Shown in pieces: positions 45,811 through 56,967 of a DNA stretch of 64,000 bases. The notes beneath the pieces were generated by a model that did no database searches, was not told the origin of the DNA, and worked only from the letters and a program-made list of their open reading frames with translations. Made by a program: the position numbers and the translations under genes. Origin of the DNA: Moraxella caprae DSM 19149. Lineage in GTDB: Bacteria; Pseudomonadota; Gammaproteobacteria; Pseudomonadales; Moraxellaceae. Location: assembly GCF_000426885.1 (NCBI RefSeq), contig NZ_AUGF01000016.1, forward strand, positions 1 to 64,000, read 5' to 3'. Every line of letters starts with the position of its first letter. Position 1 is the stretch's first letter.

Positions 45811-47409
45811 CTAAGACAAATTAGACGCTTGCACCAACAGCTGGGTGTACTCATGTTTTGGTTCTTCAAAAATCTGTCTTGCTGTCCCCATCTCCACCAC
45901 TTCGCCCCCACTCATCACAATCACACGGTCAGAGAGTGCTTTAACCACCGACAAATCATGACTGATAAAGATATAGCTTAGTCCATATTTCTTTTGTAGG
46001 TCGTTTAAAAGCTCGACCACCATGATTTGGGTAGAGCGGTCAAGGGCAGAAGTCGGCTCATCAAGCAGGACAAATTTCGGCTCTAAGATAATCGCTCGGG
46101 CGATGGCGATACGCTGACGCTGACCGCCTGAGAACTCATGCGGGTAGCGGTTTATCATGGTAGGCGACAGATTGACTTCTTTTAAAATCTTCACCACCTT
46201 TTGCCGACGCTCTTCTTTGGTCATCTGTGGAAAATGCACGGTCAAGCCTTCTTCGATAATCTCACGCACGGTCAGGCGGGGCGAGAGTGAGTTAAAAGGG
46301 TCTTGAAAGACGATTTGCATGTCGCGGCGTAGGGCTTGGCGTTTGTCGCCCTTTGTGTCAATGATTTTCTCGCCATTAAAACGAATGTCGCCCGTGGACG
46401 CCACAATCTGCATGATGGCACGCCCCAGCGTGGATTTGCCCGAACCCGACTCGCCCACAATACCAAGCGTCTCGCCCACTTTTAGGTCAAGCGTAATACC
46501 CTTGACCGCATTAAAGGTCTTGGTCGGCTTACCAAAAAAGTTGCGTGCGACGACATAGTCCACCTTGACATTGTCCGCTGTGATGAGTTTGGGGGCAGAT
46601 TCATCAAGGATGGGTTTGTGGTTATTAGGAATGGGGGTCAAAAGCTCCACCGTATAAGGGTGCTGTGGGTTATTAAAGACGTCTTGGGTTGTGCCACGCT
46701 CGATAATCACGCCATGTTGCATGACACACACTTGGTCGCTGTACTTTTTCACCAGTCGCAAATCATGGGAGATTAAAATAATCGCCATGCCCAAATCACG
46801 CTGTAACTCTAGCATCAAATCCAAAATCTCCGCCTGCGTGGTCACATCAAGTGCCGTCGTCGGCTCATCAGCGATGAGTAGGTCGGGCTTATTGATAATC
46901 GCCATCGCAATCATGATGCGTTGGAGCTGACCGCCTGAGAACTCATGCGGATATGCCGTCATTTTTTTGTCGGCATTGGGGATTTTAACCTTTTGTAAGG
47001 TGTCAAGTGCCAGCTTGGTCGCTTCGGATTTGCTCACGCTCGGGTTGTGAATGCTGACCGCTTCTGCCACTTGTTTGCCAATAGGGACAAATGGGTTTAG
47101 GGAAGTCATCGGCTCTTGGAAAATCATGGCAATCTTATCACCACGAATGGTACGCATCTCACGCTCAGACAAGCTAAGTAGCTCTTTGCCATCAAAGAGT
47201 ACCGATGAGTCTTTACCAAAACTGGCGATATTTTTTGGCAACAGTTGCATAATCGCCATTGACGTGACCGATTTGCCCGAACCTGACTCGCCTACGATGG
47301 CAAGCGTCTGTCCTTTTTCTACGGTAAATGATGAATCTTTGACCGCATGAACAAGCTCTTCATCGGTTTTTAAAAATACGTCCAGATTTTTTACTTGTAA
47401 TAATGTCAT
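45811..47409 (-). CDS. Oligopeptide ABC transporter, fused ATPase (OppD-OppF/YejF type)
   Basis: The 532-residue protein holds two ABC ATPase domains. Each has a Walker A (IVGESGSGKS at about residues 36 and 317), a signature (EFSGGQLQRI and EFSGGQRQRI) and a Walker B (LLIADEPTTALD and FVLLDEPTSALD). It energises uptake of peptides through the two permeases encoded upstream. It is the last gene of the minus-strand opp operon. Confidence 0.94.
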   Translation of the reverse strand: MTLLQVKNLDVFLKTDEELVHAVKDSSFTVEKGQTLAIVGESGSGKSVTSMAIMQLLPKNIASFGKDSSVLFDGKELLSLSEREMRTIRGDKIAMIFQEPMTSLNPFVPIGKQVAEAVSIHNPSVSKSEATKLALDTLQKVKIPNADKKMTAYPHEFSGGQLQRIMIAMAIINKPDLLIADEPTTALDVTTQAEILDLMLELQRDLGMAIILISHDLRLVKKYSDQVCVMQHGVIIERGTTQDVFNNPQHPYTVELLTPIPNNHKPILDESAPKLITADNVKVDYVVARNFFGKPTKTFNAVKGITLDLKVGETLGIVGESGSGKSTLGRAIMQIVASTGDIRFNGEKIIDTKGDKRQALRRDMQIVFQDPFNSLSPRLTVREIIEEGLTVHFPQMTKEERRQKVVKILKEVNLSPTMINRYPHEFSGGQRQRIAIARAIILEPKFVLLDEPTSALDRSTQIMVVELLNDLQKKYGLSYIFISHDLSVVKALSDRVIVMSGGEVVEMGTARQIFEEPKHEYTQLLVQASNLS

Positions 47410-47410
47410 A

Positions 47411-48307
47411 TCATCTATCCTTTGGGTCTAGGGCATCACGCAAGCCATCGCCGATAAAGTTAAAACAAAACAGTGTAACCACCAAAAAGGTAGATGGCAC
47501 AAGCAGTTGCCAAGGAGCGACTTGCATGGTCTGAGCCCCTTCTTGGAGCAGTGCCCCCCAACTGGTTCTCGGCTCTTGCACGCCCAGCCCCAAAAAGCTC
47601 AAAAATGACTCAAACAAAATCATACCCGGAACGATAAGAGACGCATAAATCACGACCACGCCGAGCACATTTGGCACGATATGACGGGTCACGATTTGCC
47701 AGTTATTCACGCCTGTGACTCGGGCGGCTTCAATAAATTCCTTGTTTTTTAGGCTTAATGTCTGACCACGCACGATACGAGCCACGTCAAGCCATGACAC
47801 CAGACCGATTGCCACAAAAATCAAAATGATATTACGCCCAAACAGGGTTACCAATAAAATCACAAAAAACATAAAAGGAAAGGCACTTAGGATTTCTAAA
47901 AATCGCATCATGACCATGTCCACTTTACCACCCAAAAAGCCAGAGACAGCACCATAGACCGTCCCCACCAACACCGCCACCAACGCACCAGCAATCCCCA
48001 CCATGAGCGAGATTTGTCCGCCGACAGCTGTCCGCACGAGCAAGTCTCGCCCTAAGGTATCCGTACCAAAATAGTGCTTGGTTTCCATGGATGGGGCGAT
48101 ACCCATGTTACTCCAATCTGTGTCAGCATAGCCAAATGGCGATAACATGGGGGCGACAATCACAAATACCGTGATAAGAAGCAACACCACACCACTTGCC
48201 ATGGCGGCTTTGTTACGGCGAAAACGTCGCCATGCATCTTGCCACAGACTTCGTCCTTTTACCACAGGCTCTACGGCTTGCACTGTTTCGCTTGCATTCA
48301 TAGACAT
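47411..48307 (-). CDS. Oligopeptide ABC transporter permease (OppC/YejE type)
   Basis: The 298-residue inner-membrane protein has about six membrane segments, an N-terminal cytoplasmic segment (SLWQDAWRRFRRNKAAM) and the EAA-loop VDFIEAARVTG-like sequence EFIEAARVTGVNNWQIVTRH. The second ATG (48307) has AAAGGA at proper spacing and is preferred over one six bases earlier. It lies between the other permease and the ATPase. Confidence 0.93.
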   Translation of the reverse strand: MSMNASETVQAVEPVVKGRSLWQDAWRRFRRNKAAMASGVVLLLITVFVIVAPMLSPFGYADTDWSNMGIAPSMETKHYFGTDTLGRDLLVRTAVGGQISLMVGIAGALVAVLVGTVYGAVSGFLGGKVDMVMMRFLEILSAFPFMFFVILLVTLFGRNIILIFVAIGLVSWLDVARIVRGQTLSLKNKEFIEAARVTGVNNWQIVTRHIVPNVLGVVVIYASLIVPGMILFESFLSFLGLGVQEPRTSWGALLQEGAQTMQVAPWQLLVPSTFLVVTLFCFNFIGDGLRDALDPKDR

Positions 48308-48319
48308 ACGCATTCCTTT

Positions 48320-49240
48320 TTAGTATTTAATTTTCGGGTCAATCACGGCATATAAAATATCAACAATCGCATTAAATAGGATTGTCAATACCCCCACCAA
48401 AATCGTCAAACTCAGCACAAGGCTATAATCACGGTTTAATGCACCGTTCACAAACAGCTGACCGATACCGGGCAGACCAAAAATCGTCTCAATCACGATA
48501 GAGCCTGTGATAATCCCCACAAACGCAGGTCCTAAATACGAGATGATGGGCAACATGGCAGGACGCAAGGCATGTTTAAAGACAATGTGCGACAAGGGCA
48601 AGCCTTTTGCCTTGGCGGTGCGAATATAAGGGCTGTTCATCACTTCAATCATCGACCCTCTTGTGATACGAGCGATACTCGCCACATAGCTTATCGCCAA
48701 TGCTGTCACAGGTAGCACCAAATTCATGAATGCCCCACCATTCCAGCCCCCTGCTGGAAACCATTTTAAAATGACCGCAAAAATCAGCACAAGTAGCGGT
48801 GCTTTGACAAAGCTTGGCATGACCACGCCCGTCATCGCCAATGTCATCAACACATAATCAAGCCAGCTGTTTTGTTTTAGAGCGGCGATAACCCCAAGAC
48901 CAATCCCCAACACCACCGCAATGATGAATGCATACAAGCCAATCTCCACCGAGACAGGCAAGGCTTGGGCAAGCAGTTCATTGATGGTGTAATCCTTGTA
49001 CTTAAAAGATGGGCCAAAATCCCCTTGAGCAAGCTGTTTTAGGTAATTTAAAAACTGAAGCCATATCGGGTCATTTAAATGATATTTCGCCTCGATGTTG
49101 GCAAGTACCGCAGGGGGTAGATTACGCTCGCCCGTAAAAGGACTACCAGGGGCAAGTCGCATCATAAAAAATGAAATGGTAATCAAAAAGAGCATGGTTG
49201 GAATGGCTTCTAACACACGCTTAAAAATGAGTTTAAACAT
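48320..49240 (-). CDS. Oligopeptide ABC transporter permease (OppB type)
   Basis: The 306-residue protein starts MFKLIFKRVLEAIPTMLFLI, typical of OppB/DppB permeases. It has about six membrane segments and the EAA loop YIRTAKAKGLPLSHIVFKHALRPA. The start at 49240 is chosen by family alignment over a longer frame. The gap of about 800 bp to the binding-protein genes upstream holds a repeat and a remnant gene. Confidence 0.93.
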   Translation of the reverse strand: MFKLIFKRVLEAIPTMLFLITISFFMMRLAPGSPFTGERNLPPAVLANIEAKYHLNDPIWLQFLNYLKQLAQGDFGPSFKYKDYTINELLAQALPVSVEIGLYAFIIAVVLGIGLGVIAALKQNSWLDYVLMTLAMTGVVMPSFVKAPLLVLIFAVILKWFPAGGWNGGAFMNLVLPVTALAISYVASIARITRGSMIEVMNSPYIRTAKAKGLPLSHIVFKHALRPAMLPIISYLGPAFVGIITGSIVIETIFGLPGIGQLFVNGALNRDYSLVLSLTILVGVLTILFNAIVDILYAVIDPKIKY

Positions 49241-49386
49241 AAGCACTCTCTTATTGTTGTTGCAAGTCCATGGCAACGTAGAAATCCTGCCAGTTTAACA
49301 AATGTAACGATGACGTATTACGTCCTTTTGTCATTACTTTTTACATTTGTCATCATCTAACATTCCCTCTACTAATGAGTTTTATC

Positions 49387-49593
49387 TAGGGCGTGCCCTC
49401 CCTTTATAACACATTTTAACATTTAGAAATTTCATAGAAATAAAATGGTGTTTTTGCATGAAAAATGGCTAAATCTTGTGGCTCGAAGTCAAAAGCTCGT
49501 TTGATAAAATGACTATCAAACTTCACTTTTTCCTTGAAAAACGGGCGATTTTTCGTGATTTTCATTGCAAATACAAAAGGCAGGCATACCCTA
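49387..49593 (-). repeat. Interspersed repeat family A, copy 5
   Basis: A 207-bp copy in reverse orientation: tagggcgtgccctccctttataac at the left, and gcaaatacaaaaggcaggca with taccct at the right. It contains gtggctcgaagtcaaaagctcg and an 8-base-loop inverted repeat tttgataaaatgactatcaaa-like region. It sits within the opp operon, between the binding-protein remnant and oppB. Confidence 0.85.
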
Positions 49594-49736
49594 AAGAATC
49601 GGTGGCTTATTGTAACATAAGCCATTATATACACCTATTAATTATTTTTGATAAAACATCAGTATTTAAAACTTTTATTAAAAAAATCTCATTGCAAAAA
49701 ATTTGCATCAATCATAGGGCGTAATTTTTAAAAACA

Positions 49737-49768
49737 ACAGCACCTTACAAACAACTGCAAGGTGCTGT
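49737..49768 (-). terminator. Terminator after the binding-protein genes
   Basis: On the minus strand the perfect 10-bp stem acagcacctt/aaggtgctgt is followed by TGTTTTT. It lies just beyond the remnant of the third binding-protein gene and may reduce transcription into oppB. Confidence 0.88.
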
Positions 49769-49780
49769 GATTAATGCCAA

Positions 49781-49983
49781 TTATTTTAACGTCCAGTCCT
49801 TGATTTGCCAGTTACTGCTCGGGTCATTTAGTGACTCTGTTTCTAAATGATGCTGTCCTTGGATGCACTGATACTGCTGGCACTACCTGCTTGGGTGGAC
49901 GGCTTATCACTCCCCCCACACCCTGTCAAAGCAACCGCTCCACATAAGGTAAGCATGGCTAGGTTTAATGTTGATGGTTTCAT
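49781..49983 (-). pseudogene. Internally deleted oppA-like gene (third copy)
   Basis: The ATG at 49983 opens a lipoprotein signal peptide, MKPSTLNLAMLTLCGAVALTGCGG, then about 20 residues and a TAG. A second frame ends with SSNWQIKDWTLK and a TAA at 49781. The two parts match the signal peptide and the C-terminus (STWQVKDWKIAKH) of the neighbouring binding proteins. Everything between, about 500 residues, is lost. GGAGAAC precedes the ATG. Confidence 0.82.
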
Positions 49984-50038
49984 CTTAGTTCTCCATGATG
50001 ATGAAGCTGGAGCATTCCGCTCCAGCGGTGTTAATGGT

Positions 50039-51706
50039 CTATTTTACCACTGACCAATATTTGGCTTGCCATTGGTCAAGCGGGTCTTTATTAGAATACC
50101 CTTGTACATAAGGCTTGATTAGACGGGCATTGGTATAATAAAAGATGTCAATATGAACCTCATCTTTGTCCAGCAGACTCTCGGCTTGATGATAGATTTT
50201 CACTCGCTCTTCATCGCTTAGCCCTGCCTGTAATGAACTTGCCATGATGGCGTCATATTCGGCACTCTTATAGGCTGACCAGTTGTTGGTGTTATTTGAT
50301 TTCATCAAGTTTAGGAACGTTGATGATTCGTTATAATCGCCACACCATCTGGCTCGCACCATTTGGTATTTACCCAAACGACGAGTTTCTAGATAGCTCT
50401 TCCACTCTTCGTTCACAAGCTCTACATTTACACCCAAGGACTCTTTCCACAGGCTTGCCATTGCCACGGCGATTTTTTTGTGGCTTTCGTTGGTGTCATA
50501 CAACAGCTTAAAGGTCAGCGGGTTAGATTCATTATAACCTGCTTCACCCAGTAGTTTTTTAGCCTCCTCTAAACGCTTTGCTCTGTCCCATGATTGCCAT
50601 TCTGGGGTATATTTTAATCCCCCTTTGACGGCAGGCGGGGTAAATTGATAGGCAGGTACCTGTCCTTGCCCCATGACTTTCTTGGCAATCAACTCTCTGT
50701 CTGTCGCCAAGTTTAGAGCACGGCGAACCTTGATGTCATTAAAGGGGGCGTTATCAACATTGAGCTCATAATAATAGGTGCATAGCGTTGGGGCGGATTT
50801 GACCTCATCGCCTAAGGTTTGTTTTAGTGATGCAAACTGCTCAGATGGCAACTCACTGGCGGTAATGTCAATCTCGCCCGCCTGATAACGCTGTACGTCT
50901 GTGGTTGCCTGCGGAATGGGTAGCATGGTCAGCTTATCCAGCTTGACATTAGCATGGTCATGATAGGATGGATTTTTCTCTAAGACAATTTTTTCATTGA
51001 CTATCCATTCGGTTGGCTTATATGCCCCATTGACCACGATATTCTTAGGATTTGTCCATTTATCGCCATGAGCTTCCACGGTTGCCTTATGCACAGGCTG
51101 TACAGACGTATGAATCATCATGTCAGGCAAATAAGGTACCGCTTCTGACAAAGTAATCTCTAAGGTCTTATCATCAATGGCTCGTACGCCCAATGCATCC
51201 GTTGGCTTATTACCCAAGATAATTTCACTGGCATTGACCACTTTGGCATCTTCTAGATAACTGGCATACGATGACCCTGTTTTTGGGTCAACCAAACGCT
51301 GAAAACTATATACAAAATCATGAGCCGTTACAGGGTCGCCATTTGACCATTTGGCATCACGCAAGCTAAATGTCCATACTTTATTGTCAGCACTCTCCCA
51401 ATTTTGTGCCATGCCTGCCACCAGATTACCATCATTATCTGTTGTCAATAGTCCTTCTGAAAACTGACGAATCACGTTCGCCTCTTGCACACCCTTGGCG
51501 ACATGCGGGTCAAGCGACTCAGGCTCACTGGCGTTATTAATGGTAATGGCTTGCTCAGTAGTCGCTTGGGCATTGGTGTCAGTTTGGGTAGCATCGGTTT
51601 GGGCCGAGCTTGGCTTATCACCGCCACACGCTGTCAAACCAAACAAGACTGCCATGCTAAGCACAGCAGGACGAAAACATGGCAGTTGAGACATAAAATG
51701 GGACAT
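50039..51706 (-). CDS. Oligopeptide-binding lipoprotein (OppA type), second
   Basis: The 555-residue solute-binding protein of family SBP_bac_5 begins with a lipoprotein signal ending in LFGLTACGG, and continues with ASEPESLDPHVAKGVQEANV and the family blocks DNKVWTFSLRDAKWSNGDPVTAHDFV. It should bind peptides in the periplasm. The ATG at 51706 has AGGAG eight bases before it; the frame extends 33 codons further without support. It is closely related to the gene upstream (51769-53424), so the pair arose by tandem duplication. Confidence 0.93.
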   Translation of the reverse strand: MSHFMSQLPCFRPAVLSMAVLFGLTACGGDKPSSAQTDATQTDTNAQATTEQAITINNASEPESLDPHVAKGVQEANVIRQFSEGLLTTDNDGNLVAGMAQNWESADNKVWTFSLRDAKWSNGDPVTAHDFVYSFQRLVDPKTGSSYASYLEDAKVVNASEIILGNKPTDALGVRAIDDKTLEITLSEAVPYLPDMMIHTSVQPVHKATVEAHGDKWTNPKNIVVNGAYKPTEWIVNEKIVLEKNPSYHDHANVKLDKLTMLPIPQATTDVQRYQAGEIDITASELPSEQFASLKQTLGDEVKSAPTLCTYYYELNVDNAPFNDIKVRRALNLATDRELIAKKVMGQGQVPAYQFTPPAVKGGLKYTPEWQSWDRAKRLEEAKKLLGEAGYNESNPLTFKLLYDTNESHKKIAVAMASLWKESLGVNVELVNEEWKSYLETRRLGKYQMVRARWCGDYNESSTFLNLMKSNNTNNWSAYKSAEYDAIMASSLQAGLSDEERVKIYHQAESLLDKDEVHIDIFYYTNARLIKPYVQGYSNKDPLDQWQAKYWSVVK

Positions 51707-51768
51707 AATTTCTCCTATAATAAACAAAACACAAACCACCCTAGGGCGATTTGTGCTGTTGTGATGTG

Positions 51769-53424
51769 TTAGTGTTTGGCGATTTTCCAATCTTTGACCT
51801 GCCATGTACTTTGCGGGTCGTTGTCTGCATAGCCTAGGACGTATGGTTTTACCAAACGGGGTGATACATAGTGATACACAAAGATGGTCGCACTGTCTTT
51901 GTCTAGCACCGCTTCGGCTTGACGATACAGCTCGGCACGCTGTTCTGCGGTAACATCCGCCCCTAATGTACTACTCATCAAACGGTCAAACTCTGGGCTG
52001 TTGTATTTACCATAGTTGCTCGAATCGGTTGAGATGAATGTATTTAGGAAAGTTGACGCTTCGTTGTAGTCAGCACACCATCCACCACGAGAAACTTGAT
52101 GCTTTTGAGTACGTCGAGTTTCAAGGTAGGTTTTCCATTCTTGGTTATTTAGGCTCACTTCAACAAAGCCCAAAGAATCCTTCCAAAACGACGCTGCTGC
52201 CACCGCCAGTTTTTTGTGTGCCTCTGATGTATTATACAGCAGTTCAAACTTCAAAGGATTGGACTCATTATAACCTGCTTCACCCAGTAACTTTTTGGCT
52301 TCTTCAATACGCTTGGCTTTGTCCCACGCCTTCCACTCAGGCTCATAATCTTTCATGCCTGCGATAGAATTTGGCGTGAATTGATATGCCACGGTCTGAC
52401 CTTGTGCCAAGATATTGTCAGTAATGATGTCACGGTCTAGTGCCAACGATAACGCTTTACGCACACGCACGTCATCAAATGGAGCTTTGGTATGGTTGAA
52501 CTCATAATAATAAGTACATAGCTTCGGCTGAACCTTGACCTGCTCGCCCAACTCTGATTGGAGCTGTTTGAACTGCTCTGATGGTAGGGCATCTGCCGTA
52601 ACATCTATCTCGCCCGCTTTGTAGCGAGTCACGTCGGTAACCTCCGATGGGATGGCCAGTAGCGTGACTGTATTGATGGTGGTCTTGGCGTCGTCATAAT
52701 AACTGACATTACGCTCTAGCACGATGCGTTCATTAACTTGCCAATCTTTTAGGTTGTAAGCACCATTCGCCACATAGTTACCCACTGCTGTCCATTTGTC
52801 ACCATGTTGCTCTACTGCTTTTTGGTTGACAGGCTTGACAGAAGTATGAATGAGCGTGTCAGGCAAATAAGGTACAGGCTCGGATAAGGTGACCTCAAGC
52901 GTCTTATCATCAATGGCTTTAACACCCAGTGTATCAGGTTTTGCCTTACCGTCTACGATGTCCTGGGCATTCACCACCTTGACCGCCGCCAAATAAGTGG
53001 CATAAGGCGATGCTGTCTCAGGATTTACCAGGCGCTGAAAACTATATACAAAATCCTGAGCCGTTACAGGGTCGCCATTTGACCATTTGGCATCACGCAA
53101 TTTAAATGTCCACACCTTATTATCAGCACTCTCCCATGATTCTGCCATGCCCGCCACGGTATTGCCATTTGCATCGGTTGACGTCAAACCAACCAATAGC
53201 TGACGAATGACGTTAGATTCTGGTGTGCCTGATACTTTATGCGGGTCTAGCGACTCAGGCTCTGCACTGTTATTGATGGTCACTTCTTGTGTATCGGCAA
53301 GTTCGCCTTTAGCAACAGATGTATTACCTGCTGATGTTTGGGTTGACTCTTTATCGCCACCACAGCCAAATAAAGCCAGGCTAAGCGAGACAAGCAGTGC
53401 TGATGGTACAAATTTTGCATTCAT
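51769..53424 (-). CDS. Oligopeptide-binding lipoprotein (OppA type), first
   Basis: The 551-residue protein has a lipoprotein signal (SLSLALFGCGGDKES) and the SBP_bac_5 blocks NSAEPESLDPHKVSGTPESN and DNKVWTFKLRDAKWSNGDP. AAGGAC is seven bases before the ATG at 53424. It is the first gene of the opp operon and is similar along its whole length to the second copy. Two binding proteins on one permease would widen the peptide range. Confidence 0.93.
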   Translation of the reverse strand: MNAKFVPSALLVSLSLALFGCGGDKESTQTSAGNTSVAKGELADTQEVTINNSAEPESLDPHKVSGTPESNVIRQLLVGLTSTDANGNTVAGMAESWESADNKVWTFKLRDAKWSNGDPVTAQDFVYSFQRLVNPETASPYATYLAAVKVVNAQDIVDGKAKPDTLGVKAIDDKTLEVTLSEPVPYLPDTLIHTSVKPVNQKAVEQHGDKWTAVGNYVANGAYNLKDWQVNERIVLERNVSYYDDAKTTINTVTLLAIPSEVTDVTRYKAGEIDVTADALPSEQFKQLQSELGEQVKVQPKLCTYYYEFNHTKAPFDDVRVRKALSLALDRDIITDNILAQGQTVAYQFTPNSIAGMKDYEPEWKAWDKAKRIEEAKKLLGEAGYNESNPLKFELLYNTSEAHKKLAVAAASFWKDSLGFVEVSLNNQEWKTYLETRRTQKHQVSRGGWCADYNEASTFLNTFISTDSSNYGKYNSPEFDRLMSSTLGADVTAEQRAELYRQAEAVLDKDSATIFVYHYVSPRLVKPYVLGYADNDPQSTWQVKDWKIAKH

Positions 53425-53575
53425 GAGTATGTCCTTATGTGAAAAACAGTAACTTATCGTTAGCATTGCGTTATTTGAACTTGCGTAATTACCACTTATT
53501 CAAATGACAACTAAATATAATCATTTTTTACCCCCAAAGTCAAGAATTTTTTAAAGATTATGGCAAAATAATGAC

Positions 53576-53608
53576 AACAAAAAACCACTTATCATAAAAT
53601 AAATGGTT
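53576..53608 (-). terminator. Terminator after purA
   Basis: On the minus strand the stem aaccattta/taagtggtt, one mismatch, is followed by TTTTTTGTTG. Confidence 0.7.
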
Positions 53609-53633
53609 TTGTGTCAGATTAAATCATGCTAAA

Positions 53634-54938
<1,305 letters not shown>

Positions 54939-55155
54939 TTAAAGTTAAACCAATGCCAAATTTTGGCGTTTTTCCTATCTAGTTTAACACATAACCAAGG
55001 GGGAAAACTAGCTTAAATTGAATAAATTTTTAAAATTTATCAAATCAATTCAAATTAGCAAAAACTTGCAAAATTTTGCCAAAGCCCTTAAAATTTTCGC
55101 CAAAATCATGTTACAATATCCTGTTAAAATTCATAATTAAAAAAAGGCTATCTCA

Positions 55156-55593
55156 ATGTTCCAATTACATCCCGCCCTTGCCAAAGACACATTTTTGGTT
55201 GGCGACCTGCCCCTATGCACCGTGCGTTTGATGAATGATTGTCAATTTCCTTGGCTGATTTTGGTGCCACGTGTCTCAAACATCAAAGAAATCTATGAGT
55301 TATCTGATGCTGACCAAGTACAATTTTTACGTGAATCAAGCTGGGTATCTAGCCAAATGGCAAAAATCTTTGGTGCGGACAAAATGAACGTCGCCGCCCT
55401 TGGTAATCAAGTGCCACAACTACACTTTCATCATGTCGTCCGCTATCAAAATGACGCTCGCTGGCCCAACCCTGTTTGGGGTTGCCCTGCCATCGCCTAC
55501 ACGCCCGAAGTCTTGCAACACATGAAGCAAACCCTGATGATGGCACTGCGTGGACATCATGAAATGCCTTTTGACTGGAAAATGGTGGTTTAG
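55156..55593 (+). CDS. HIT family protein
   Basis: The 145-residue protein has the HIT fold: LCTVRLMNDCQFPWLILVPR in the first half and the triad region NQVPQLHFHHVVRYQND. The first histidine of the H-x-H-x-H motif is replaced by Gln, a form seen in a proteobacterial HIT subgroup. HIT proteins hydrolyse or transfer nucleotides; the substrate is unknown. It is divergent from purA. Confidence 0.9.
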   Translation: MFQLHPALAKDTFLVGDLPLCTVRLMNDCQFPWLILVPRVSNIKEIYELSDADQVQFLRESSWVSSQMAKIFGADKMNVAALGNQVPQLHFHHVVRYQNDARWPNPVWGCPAIAYTPEVLQHMKQTLMMALRGHHEMPFDWKMVV

Positions 55594-55653
55594 CGTTTAA
55601 TCCATTGATTTTATTTAAAAAAATTGATAATTTATTCACATCAAGCAACACAT

Positions 55654-55690
55654 AAAAAAATCCGTCATTACACCAAATGACGGATTTTGT
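55654..55690. terminator. Bidirectional terminator between HIT and RlpA-like genes
   Basis: aaatccgtcatt and aatgacggattt form a perfect 12-bp stem with loop acacca, with an A-run on the left and TTTTG on the right. Confidence 0.9.
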
Positions 55691-55710
55691 GGTTTTTACA
55701 AATGATTTAA

Positions 55711-56193
55711 TCACTTGTCTTGTTCAAATGCCAGATTTAGCGTGCCATCTTGATTATTTTCATTCAGCTTTTGCTCATCTTGTGCCAATTTTTCTTTGGC
55801 AAGGCTGTCTTTGGCGATGACGGTATCATCCGCCTTGGTTGATTTTTCATCTTTACCCACTGGGGTAACGGTCACTTTTACCAAACCCGCTGACAATGGG
55901 ACAAGCTGTTTAAAGGCATTTTTAGTCAGGTCAATACGCCCCACCTTACCAATACGGTCATTGACTTTGCAAGTAATGGATTTGCCTGTTTTGGCATTGG
56001 TCACTTTGACATGAGTGCCTAGCTTGTATTGGTTGGACGCACAAGTCATGCCGTTATTGCTAAATACTTCGCCATTGGCAGTTTTACGACCATTAAATTT
56101 ATCGGCATAATAAGACGCCGTGGTCGAATGGGCAGAAGCCTGCACGCCAATCAAGGCAGTTAGAACTAGGGCGGTGATGTTAAGTAAACGCAT
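55711..56193 (-). CDS. RlpA-like double-psi beta-barrel protein
   Basis: The 160-residue exported protein has a signal peptide (LNITALVLTALIGVQASA) and an RlpA-like domain: TASYYADKFNGRKTANGEVF, then VKVTNAKTGKSITCKVNDRIG and RIDLTKNAF. RlpA is a septal lytic transglycosylase that acts on stem-less peptidoglycan. The usual catalytic Asp is kept (VNDRI), but the last 45 residues are a charged, low-complexity tail. There is no SPOR domain. Upstream lies the conserved element D. Confidence 0.87.
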   Translation of the reverse strand: MRLLNITALVLTALIGVQASAHSTTASYYADKFNGRKTANGEVFSNNGMTCASNQYKLGTHVKVTNAKTGKSITCKVNDRIGKVGRIDLTKNAFKQLVPLSAGLVKVTVTPVGKDEKSTKADDTVIAKDSLAKEKLAQDEQKLNENNQDGTLNLAFEQDK

Positions 56194-56209
56194 AATGTCT
56201 CTTTACTCC

Positions 56210-56253
56210 AATCTCAACTTAAAATGGTAACTTATTGATTGCTCAATAATTAT
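56210..56253 (-). repeat. Conserved upstream element D, copy 3 (before the RlpA-like gene)
   Basis: On the minus strand it reads gagcaatcaataagttacc and attttaagttgagatt, with the gene's ATG 17 bp further on. Orientation relative to the gene is the same as in the copies before hutI and the Nramp-fold transporter. Confidence 0.5.
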
Positions 56254-56265
56254 TATTTAAATTGT

Positions 56266-56289
56266 AAGGGCGAATTGCAATTCGCCCTT
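56266..56289. repeat. Short palindrome family F, copy 3
   Basis: A perfect 24-bp palindrome with half-site aagggcgaattg. It lies upstream of the RlpA-like gene beyond element D. Confidence 0.6.
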
Positions 56290-56444
56290 GATAAATCAGT
56301 CATTTATGTAAAGTTGAGAATAGGGTTCTCTTTATAAAATAATACAAAAGATGTTTTAACCATCTTTGATGTTAGTTCTCTATGGTTGAGAAATGAATAA
56401 CGGTTTTAAAAAAATATGAAAACCTGCCAAACAAAAAGAATGGC

Positions 56445-56651
56445 TAGGGTGTGCTGAACTTTTTTATTTGCAATGAAAATCACGAAAAATCGCCCGTTTT
56501 TCAAGGAAAAAGTGAAATTTGATAGTCATTTTATCAAACGAGCTTTTGACTTCGAGCCACAAGATTTAGCCATTTTTCATGCAAAAACACCATTTTATTT
56601 CTATGAAATTTCTAAATGTTAAAATGTGTTATAAAGGGTGGGCACGCACTA
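56445..56651 (+). repeat. Interspersed repeat family A, copy 6
   Basis: A 207-bp copy: tagggtgtgctgaact at the left, atcgcccgtttttcaaggaa, gacttcgagccacaagattt, and the right end gtgttataaagggtgggcac. It is nearly the exact inverse of copy 5 at 49387. Confidence 0.85.
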
Positions 56652-56967
56652 TTATAACAAATCATCATCCGTCACTTGTTAAGCGATTGCTATTTTTTTG
56701 TAAACGTGTATTGATACCACTCCATCATGTCGCTTTTATTTTTGGCAAATTTTAATTTGAGAAAATGTTTAGATAATTTGAAAAAAGCAAAATGCGTGTA
56801 TGTTTTGTAATGAATGTGGCTAAAAATAAGCCAAAACCAACGCTTTATTACTCTTTATTACATTTCAAAAAGAATATGGCAATAAAAAAAGACTACAATA
56901 AATTTGCAGGCAATCACTGCCCTGCTGTAAATTTAGCATCAACACCAAATTAAATTAGGATACCCCC
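56652..56967. other. AT-rich spacer before the DUF4377 lipoprotein gene
   Basis: No gene is visible. A hairpin with arms aaatttgcagg and cctgctgtaaattt (about 56899-56936) lies in the probable leader. Confidence 0.4.

Noticed and set aside
49416-49634. 72-codon ORF in the opp operon gap
   Set aside because: It is a translation of repeat family A, copy 5. The similar peptide in other copies follows from DNA repetition and has no start signals.
55156-55593. HIT protein judged broken because the first His of the triad is Gln
   Set aside because: The Q-x-H-x-H form is known in a proteobacterial HIT subgroup, and the gene is otherwise complete.
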